Origin: Synechococcales cyanobacterium bin59.metabat.ball.084
GTDB lineage: Bacteria; Cyanobacteriota; Cyanobacteriia; Cyanobacteriales; Chamaesiphonaceae
Direction of reading: 5' to 3'
DNA: 34,248 nucleotides
Assembly (NCBI GenBank): GCA_013297675.1
Contig: JAAFHZ010000038.1
Coordinates: 1-34,248, forward strand
The notes beneath the pieces are model-generated. The model made no database searches, was not told the origin of the DNA, and saw only the letters and a program-made list of their open reading frames with translations. Position numbers and translations under genes: made by a program. Within the stretch, counting starts at the first letter, position 1, and every line of letters starts with the position of its first letter. This document shows, piece after piece, positions 29,230 through 34,248 of this stretch.

Positions 29230-30519
29230 CTATTTTTTTGTTTTCCAGCGCCAGATCCAAGCCAGATAACCGATCTCTATGATGCCGCCTATCAGCATTC
29301 CCAAGGAAGCTGCTATCGCCCCATTTTGTCCTAATTGCATTGCAAAATAAGCGGTTCCCAGCATTGCTATTGCCCCTATCCAGGCAGCATGATTCACAGC
29401 CCAAGTCCGTCCGGCGCTGACTAAAAAACCCTGAACAGCATTTTGCATTGATACCAAGAAAGGCACGGCTGTACAGATCAACAACACTGGTTGCACCCGT
29501 GAAATCAGCTCTTGATCATTCCCAATAAACCAGCCAATCACCGTTTCACTTAGAGGCGTGCCACTAATAAATAATAAAATCATGGAGCAGGCCATACCGA
29601 CTGTAATCGAAAATTTAATAAGTAGTTGAGTAGATATTATCTTTTGATTACGAATAATAATTTGTTGCACCATACGAGTAGAATTAGCAATCACCAAGAC
29701 CAAACCCCACGCAGCAGGCCAAGCTGCCAGGGCAATTTCCCCATCATTAGCACGAGCCACAATACCAATCAAAGCTGCTCGTGCGCCCCAGACCACAATC
29801 ATTGTGCCGCCTAAAGGGGCATAAAATTTCCAGACTGCTGCCAAGCTGTGAGGCAATTCTGGCTTTGATACAACTTTTGGAGGGTAAGTAACTTTTAATT
29901 TTTTGGCTAAGTAGGTGACAGTAACGGCTTCAGCAATTACACCCAGAACCAGACTTGTCCCGGCTATTGTCGTACCTGCAATTTTTAGGATACTTCCGAT
30001 AGCTAAAATTCCTATCACTGTTGCCAGCCGTATCAAGCTGGCTTGGGCGACGGCACTACCTTGACCAGCATGAATTAGTAAGCCCTGAAAGTATCTACGC
30101 CAACCGATCGCTAACGGCCACAAAATAACGATCATCACTATCGATCGCACCCGATCACTTAACTCTGGTGAAACATTTAACCATTTCTCACCAACTAGTG
30201 CGAAAATTGCCGGAGTAGCTGTTAATGATAAAAGCAGACTCATTGCCCCACTGATCATGAGGGTGAATTTCCATAGAGCCTGACGAGAAGCTTGAGTGGG
30301 GGCTAAAGCATTACTGGCATGAAGTAGCATAATAATTGGACTTTCGCAGAAAACAGCGATCGCCTTAGCCACACCTAAAGCCGCAATATTATTTCTAGAA
30401 TCTGGTAGATGAGCTAGGGTAGTAGTCGTTAGCGGATCGCCTAATGCCATGGTCACATCAGATAAACAGAGAGGAATAAATTGCTGCCAAAGTTGAATTA
30501 ACTGACGTTTTTGAGACAT
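29230..30519 (-). CDS. MATE-like multi-pass exporter
   Basis: This is a protein of 429 residues with about twelve hydrophobic segments and no large soluble domain. The overall pattern of two bundles of six helices and short loops fits the MATE/MOP flippase superfamily. Family-specific motifs are weak, so the substrate (drug, metabolite or lipid-linked sugar) is not given by the sequence. It is 19 bp downstream of the SbnA-like gene and in the same direction, so the two should be one transcript. Export of the enzyme product is a natural guess and remains unproven. Confidence 0.7.
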   Translation of the reverse strand: MSQKRQLIQLWQQFIPLCLSDVTMALGDPLTTTTLAHLPDSRNNIAALGVAKAIAVFCESPIIMLLHASNALAPTQASRQALWKFTLMISGAMSLLLSLTATPAIFALVGEKWLNVSPELSDRVRSIVMIVILWPLAIGWRRYFQGLLIHAGQGSAVAQASLIRLATVIGILAIGSILKIAGTTIAGTSLVLGVIAEAVTVTYLAKKLKVTYPPKVVSKPELPHSLAAVWKFYAPLGGTMIVVWGARAALIGIVARANDGEIALAAWPAAWGLVLVIANSTRMVQQIIIRNQKIISTQLLIKFSITVGMACSMILLFISGTPLSETVIGWFIGNDQELISRVQPVLLICTAVPFLVSMQNAVQGFLVSAGRTWAVNHAAWIGAIAMLGTAYFAMQLGQNGAIAASLGMLIGGIIEIGYLAWIWRWKTKK

Positions 30520-30538
30520 TTTTGCTGTTGAGAATTCT

Positions 30539-31621
30539 TTATGATAGGCTACATTCTACTTTGCTGATGCCAGATGAATTTTTGAGTTGAATTTCTAGCT
30601 CTAATTGGTCTTTAGTAAGTAAATTAATTTGATTATTTTGCAGCCAAGTATGATCATATACCGTTTCTAAGTATCGATCGCCCCGGTCTGGATTCAACAT
30701 TAAAATTTTCAAGGAATGCTCAGATCTTGCTTGGGCATAAGCCAAGCCACCAGCTAAAATTGCCCCGGTTGATGCCCCCAACAATAAACCCTCGCGCTGG
30801 GCGATTTGGTGGCAAAAAGAAAAAGCTACTTGATCGCTCACGGTATAAGCTACATCAAGGAGGTTAGGATTAAAATTAGGTGGGGTAAAAGACAGCCCTA
30901 ACCCGGTCATTTTATAAGAGAATCTGGGAGTGCCAAATACCGCTGAGCCTGCCACATCTACGCCAACTATTTTGGTGTTAGGGTAATGATTTTTAAAATA
31001 CCGACTAATTCCGGCTACCTGACCGGCTGTACTGACACCAATCACAATCACATCTGGGGCACCAGCAAAAGCTGTCTCAATTTCTTTGGCGGTGTAGATC
31101 TCGTGAGCATCGGGATTATGAGGATTAAGGTGCTGACAAGGATACCAAGCACCAGGTGTATTTTTAACTAGCTCCTGCGCTTTATCCATCCGAGCTATTT
31201 GCATCGAACCATGAATATCGGCCATATGTAGAGGAACTTCAACTAATTCAGCACCATGAGCAGTGAGGATGCGGCGCATAGTTGGACTTGTTTTGGCATC
31301 GATTACAATTTTTACCTGATAGCCACGCACTGCACCCACCATGGCCAAGGCAATACCAAAGTTGCCTGAGCTAGACTCAATAATTGTGCCACCCGGTGGC
31401 AGTAATCCTGCTGCTTCGGCTTGATTAACTAAACAAACTGCATTTTTTTCTTTAATGCTACCCCCTGGGTTACAAGATTCGAGCTTAAAATAGAGCTGGT
31501 GCTTTTGACATTGTGCACTCACCTTATTTACTCTAACAATGGGAACTGAACCAACTGCTGCGGTAAAATCTTGGGCAATATGTGGTGCCGAGAGCATTTG
31601 AAGAGTTTTAAGTGCAGTCAT
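30539..31621 (-). CDS. SbnA/cysteine-synthase-family PLP enzyme
   Basis: This is a protein of 360 residues. The PLP lysine motif is NPGGSIKEKNAV (Lys in SIK, about residues 51-62), followed by the phosphate-binding or substrate loop ESSSGNFGIALAMVG (about 83-97) and the GVSTAGQVAG loop (about 200-209). The C-terminal loop GASTGAILAGGL is also present. The family includes SbnA, which joins O-phosphoserine and Glu in the synthesis of 2,3-diaminopropionate, and cysteine synthases. KEKNA instead of KDRxA after the lysine leans toward SbnA-like enzymes. No SbnB-like dehydrogenase is in the window. The adjacent exporter, regulators and the shared promoter element suggest a small inducible pathway. 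Confidence 0.75.
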   Translation of the reverse strand: MTALKTLQMLSAPHIAQDFTAAVGSVPIVRVNKVSAQCQKHQLYFKLESCNPGGSIKEKNAVCLVNQAEAAGLLPPGGTIIESSSGNFGIALAMVGAVRGYQVKIVIDAKTSPTMRRILTAHGAELVEVPLHMADIHGSMQIARMDKAQELVKNTPGAWYPCQHLNPHNPDAHEIYTAKEIETAFAGAPDVIVIGVSTAGQVAGISRYFKNHYPNTKIVGVDVAGSAVFGTPRFSYKMTGLGLSFTPPNFNPNLLDVAYTVSDQVAFSFCHQIAQREGLLLGASTGAILAGGLAYAQARSEHSLKILMLNPDRGDRYLETVYDHTWLQNNQINLLTKDQLELEIQLKNSSGISKVECSLS

Positions 31622-31677
31622 AATTCGTTGTAAATTGATTAGTTAATAAGATATGGCCATGAATCTAATCAGCTAAA

Positions 31678-31713
31678 CTAATATTTCATGTAAAAGTGAA
31701 TCGAAGATGAAAA
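31678..31713 (-). promoter_or_regulatory. Conserved 36-bp element, copy 2 (between SbnA-like gene and regulator)
   Basis: The minus-strand reading begins TTTTCATCTTCGATTCACT and continues with TTTACATGAAATATTAG. It lies 57-92 bp before the SbnA-like start and 19-54 bp before the regulator start on the other strand, so it may serve both. Thirty of 36 positions match copy 1 at 29116-29151, which supports a common regulator. Confidence 0.6.
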
Positions 31714-31731
31714 AAGGATTTTTTGGTTAAT

Positions 31732-32439
31732 ATGAGAATTTTATTCGCTGAAGATGAGCTAGACATTGGCAATGCTGTTCACCAAATCTTGAACCGAGAA
31801 GGTCATGTTACCGATTGGGTCATAGATGGTGTCGAGGCTTGGGAATGCTTACGGTCTAACTTTGTGTGCTATGAGTTAGCGATTTTAGACTGGATGATTC
31901 CCGGTATCTCTGGTATTGAAATATGTCAAAAACTACAGCGAAGCCAGCATCCAGTCAGAGTTTTGATGCTGACAGCCAAAGATACTATTAGCGATCGAGT
32001 GCAAGGACTAGATGCCGGAGCCGATGACTATTTAGTCAAACCCTTCAGGATGCCCGAGCTACTGGCCAGAATTCGATCGATCCAACGGCGACTAGATAGC
32101 CCGCTTCCAGCAACCGTTCTTAAAATTGGTAATTTGGCGCTCGATCAAAATACCTTAAAGGCGTATTCAATAGCCAATCCCATTGTTGTAATTGACTTAC
32201 ACGCTAAGGATTTTCGATTTTTAGAGTACTTGATGAGACACGTTAATATCATAGTGACTCGGGAGCAGATTGCTGAGGCGCTATTGCTGGAGGAAGATGC
32301 AAATACCCAGAACCTAATCACTGCACGGGTCAAAATCCTCCGCCAAAAACTAGCTGATATCGGCTTTCCTGAAGCTATTGAAAGTGTTTATGGTCAAGGA
32401 TACCGACTGGTCTGCGAGGCTTTTGGGCATCGACCATAA
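31732..32439 (+). CDS. RppA/NrsR-like OmpR-family response regulator
   Basis: This is a protein of 235 residues. ATG 31732 is preferred to the TTG at 31723. The receiver domain (residues 1-120) starts MRILFAEDELDIG with the acidic pair, has the phosphoacceptor Asp53 (LAILDWMIPGISG), the conserved MLTAKD and DDYLVKPFRMPELLAR blocks. The C-terminal half is an OmpR/PhoB-type winged helix ending in VYGQGYRLVCEAF. The closest known pattern is cyanobacterial RppA/NrsR, which regulate redox or nickel and other metal responses. The kinase gene begins 20 bp downstream. A conserved 36-bp element lies immediately upstream, consistent with autoregulation. Confidence 0.9.
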   Translation: MRILFAEDELDIGNAVHQILNREGHVTDWVIDGVEAWECLRSNFVCYELAILDWMIPGISGIEICQKLQRSQHPVRVLMLTAKDTISDRVQGLDAGADDYLVKPFRMPELLARIRSIQRRLDSPLPATVLKIGNLALDQNTLKAYSIANPIVVIDLHAKDFRFLEYLMRHVNIIVTREQIAEALLLEEDANTQNLITARVKILRQKLADIGFPEAIESVYGQGYRLVCEAFGHRP

Positions 32440-32459
32440 ATTTTACGACCTCGACTCCC

Positions 32460-33806
32460 ATGCTTGAAAATCCACTTTTTAACAAAACTAGGCTACAAAT
32501 AGCTGCTTGGTATGCGGCTGGTACCGGCACTATTTTGATTTTAGTGAGTTTCTACATTTACTTTACGGTGAAAGATAACTATTGGTCAGCAATCAACCGC
32601 GAAACTTCATCTTTAGGCGGCACTCTGCATGATGCCTTGGAACCCAAGTTACAAGAACCGGGTGTGATTAATGAAAGCATTGATCGAGAAATTCTGCCAA
32701 ATTTATGTGTTAGGGGCAAAAACTGTCATGTGACTAACAACCCACAGCGCCATGTGTTGGGGGTTACTCAGCAAGAGGGTTACTATTTACGTTTTTACAG
32801 CCTACAAGGACAACTCATTGCTCAGTCTGGTACTCAGCCAACAGGAGAAATCTCTCCCAATTTTGGTAAATCTTTTCATTCTATAGATAGTGCTGGTCAA
32901 CATTACCATCGCTATTCCACTGGTTTAACCACTGCTGATGGTCGCCCTTGGGGGTTTTTGCAGGTTGGTCGATCGATGAAAGAATTTGATGAGCGGCTGG
33001 CTAATTTACAACTTCGGATGATGCTAATCCTTCCGGTCTTAATCCTATTTATTGCGCTAGTTAGTTGGTTGGTTGCTGGTCGTACCATGAAGCCAATTTA
33101 TAAATCCTATGCAAAAATGCAGCAGTTCACCGCTGATGCCGCCCATGAGTTACGTACACCATTGATGGCACTCCAAGCCACAGTGGAATTGATGCAGTAT
33201 TATGAACCGACAGAATATATTGAGCACCAGAAATCTTTGGCTGCAATCGATCGGCAGACTGAGCGACTGATTCAGCTTGCCCAAGATTTGTTAATGTTAT
33301 CTCGCTTAGATTCTCCCGTGGATCAAATGTCTGTTGAATCATGTTGCTTGAATCAGGTAGTACCATTGCTGGTGAAAAATTTTCAGTCTTTGAGCCAAGA
33401 AGCAGAAATAAATTTGAATATGGATCTGACAGCATCAGAATCGTTGCTAGTCAAAATTGATCGTATTCATTTGGAGCGCTTGTTAACCAATTTAGTGAGT
33501 AATGCAATCGAACATACCCCGGCTAATGGCACTGTGACGGTTAATATATCTCGTTCTGGCAATCAAGCGGTTTTGCAGGTTATGGATACGGGAGTAGGAA
33601 TACCACCGGCAGTACAAGCCAGAATCTTTGATAGGTTTTATAAGGCAACTGTCGATAGAGGTAGACGGTCTAACGGAGCTGGTTTGGGTTTGGCAATTGT
33701 TAAATCAATTGTGAGCAATTATGGTGGCGTAGTACTAGTGCAAAGTCAGTTGCAGCAAGGCAGTACCTTTACAGTTAAGCTACCCCTCTGCAAAATTAAC
33801 AGATGA
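32460..33806 (+). CDS. RppB/NrsS-like sensor histidine kinase
   Basis: This is a protein of 448 residues, 20 bp after the regulator. Two membrane segments (about residues 15-37 and 187-208) flank a periplasmic sensor of about 150 residues that contains two Cys in LCVRGKNCHV (near residue 82), possible metal ligands or a disulfide. A HisKA domain follows with ADAAHELRTPLMALQ (phospho-His about 229), then HATPase_c motifs LVSNAIEHTP (N box), DTGVGIPP (G1) and GAGLGLAIVKSI (G2). There is no HAMP domain that I can recognise. It should phosphorylate the adjacent regulator; the stimulus, probably a metal or redox signal, is inferred from homology with NrsS/RppB. Confidence 0.88.
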   Translation: MLENPLFNKTRLQIAAWYAAGTGTILILVSFYIYFTVKDNYWSAINRETSSLGGTLHDALEPKLQEPGVINESIDREILPNLCVRGKNCHVTNNPQRHVLGVTQQEGYYLRFYSLQGQLIAQSGTQPTGEISPNFGKSFHSIDSAGQHYHRYSTGLTTADGRPWGFLQVGRSMKEFDERLANLQLRMMLILPVLILFIALVSWLVAGRTMKPIYKSYAKMQQFTADAAHELRTPLMALQATVELMQYYEPTEYIEHQKSLAAIDRQTERLIQLAQDLLMLSRLDSPVDQMSVESCCLNQVVPLLVKNFQSLSQEAEINLNMDLTASESLLVKIDRIHLERLLTNLVSNAIEHTPANGTVTVNISRSGNQAVLQVMDTGVGIPPAVQARIFDRFYKATVDRGRRSNGAGLGLAIVKSIVSNYGGVVLVQSQLQQGSTFTVKLPLCKINR

Positions 33807-33821
33807 AATACTTATTAATTA

Positions 33822-34208
33822 CTAAGAACCCATTGGATCGGGTAAGCCCAGAGCTTGGCGGGTCTTGCTGCCCACAATGCCATCTACATACAGCTTTCGA
33901 TCGGTTTCTATATGAAACAGCATCTGATCAAAGTCTGGATCAGCAGCATACTTGCCAAAAATATCTAGCCAGGGGTTGCTCTTGGGCATTATCGGCAAGC
34001 TTAGGGTTACAATTTCTGTGGTGATCAGGCGCTTTTTGATTTTAGATTCTAAGTCAGCGATGGCTTCTTCTCGGCTAGCAGCTTGGGACTGAAGATCAGG
34101 AAGGTCGATCGAGGTTGCGATCTTAGTGGTGCAGAGAACTCCTGAAAAGCTTGCGGATTGTGAATGATAGAAGAAAGGGGCGAAAGCGTGAGAAACTGAT
34201 TTTACCAA
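33822..34208 (-). CDS. Small antitoxin-like cyanobacterial protein with unusual C-terminus
   Basis: The frame runs 128 codons from a TTG at 34208, and no ATG or Shine-Dalgarno marks a better start, so the true N-terminus is uncertain. The segment SREEAIADLESKIKKRL and then SNPWLDIFGKYAADPDFDQM resembles short cyanobacterial HicB-like/antitoxin-type proteins (pattern SNPWxxxxGxxxxDPxFDxxL). After this the C-terminal 20 residues (YVDGIVGSKTRQALGLPD) look like the core of a peptidoglycan-binding motif and do not belong to that family. It may be a chimera or a frameshifted gene. No toxin gene is next to it within the window. Confidence 0.5.
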   Translation of the reverse strand: MVKSVSHAFAPFFYHSQSASFSGVLCTTKIATSIDLPDLQSQAASREEAIADLESKIKKRLITTEIVTLSLPIMPKSNPWLDIFGKYAADPDFDQMLFHIETDRKLYVDGIVGSKTRQALGLPDPMGS

Positions 34209-34248
34209 AAAAAAGACCCACTGGAATCAATAAATGAGTACGCCCCAA

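Noticed and set aside
33803-34024. Plus-strand reading frame starting MKYLLITKN that overlaps the kinase stop (ATGA)
   Set aside because: It runs antisense over the better-supported minus-strand gene, and its text shows no domain, so it is treated as a shadow.
34234-34248. ATG followed by four codons (MSTPQ) at the right edge, possible start of a plus-strand gene
   Set aside because: Only 15 bases are in the window and no clear ribosome binding site is visible.
1-34248. CRISPR arrays and cas genes
   Set aside because: The only regular repeats are attC sites about 0.86-1.9 kb apart, TPR-coding units and interspersed palindromes; no short repeats with similar-sized unique spacers and no cas-like proteins were seen.

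Overview
The window is chromosomal DNA of a cyanobacterium. It is rich in CGATCG and in the HIP1 octamer GCGATCGC (for example at 3826, 11305, 16898 and 25816). It also encodes a CpcS/CpeS-type phycobiliprotein lyase, a cyanobacterial DUF3177 membrane protein and a chloroplast-type DUF697 GTPase. No species can be named from the sequence alone.

The most notable region is 1.47-7.19 kb, an integron cassette array with no visible integrase. Five attC recombination sites of 84-85 bp (2015, 3911, 4771, 5884 and 7108) lie in the same orientation. All have R boxes of the RYYYAAC...GTTRRRY type or one base away, matched L boxes and an extrahelical G. They differ mostly in the variable terminal structure, and one L-box base pair shows a compensatory change. 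Between them lie genes that all read left to right: a DUF3862 lipoprotein, a CAP12-type TIR-like protein with an unassigned C-terminal domain, a GIY-YIG nuclease with a ribbon-helix-helix partner, an SH3 membrane protein, a DUF4926 protein, a 50-residue protein, two retropepsin-like proteases each with a small partner gene, and a membrane protein. This looks like a sedentary-type array, or CALIN, that may carry defence and toxin-antitoxin-like genes. A decayed SpoIIM-family gene and a cluster of TTAG/CTAA hairpins lie to its left. A 421-bp internally deleted IS5-type element lies to its right.

From 7.76 to 15.5 kb all genes are on the minus strand: a WD40 protein, a CrcB fluoride channel with DUF3177, and a tightly coupled pair of P-loop ATPases. 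The second ATPase carries a winged helix and about eleven TPRs, several almost identical at the DNA level. Cyanobacterial interspersed repeats occupy the 10.6-11.15 kb gap.

From 15.7 to 27.9 kb the content is mostly core: a copper-type P1B ATPase with a palindromic repeat inserted in frame, a PD-(D/E)XK-like protein, hemE, a cyanobacterial membrane-anchored protein, a tyrosine autokinase for polysaccharide export, tRNA-Leu(CAG), a DUF697 GTPase, a TerB-like protein, an oligopeptide-type ABC permease, a conserved hypothetical gene and the CpcS-like lyase.

From 28.0 to 33.8 kb there is a probable metal-response locus. It holds the C-terminal stub of a CusA/CzcA-type RND pump, a His-rich lipoprotein, a MATE-like exporter, an SbnA-like PLP enzyme, and a divergent RppA/RppB (NrsRS)-like two-component system. 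A 36-bp element (30/36 identical) lies upstream of both the lipoprotein gene and the enzyme/regulator divergent promoter, which suggests one regulon. A small HicB-like or antitoxin-like gene ends the window.
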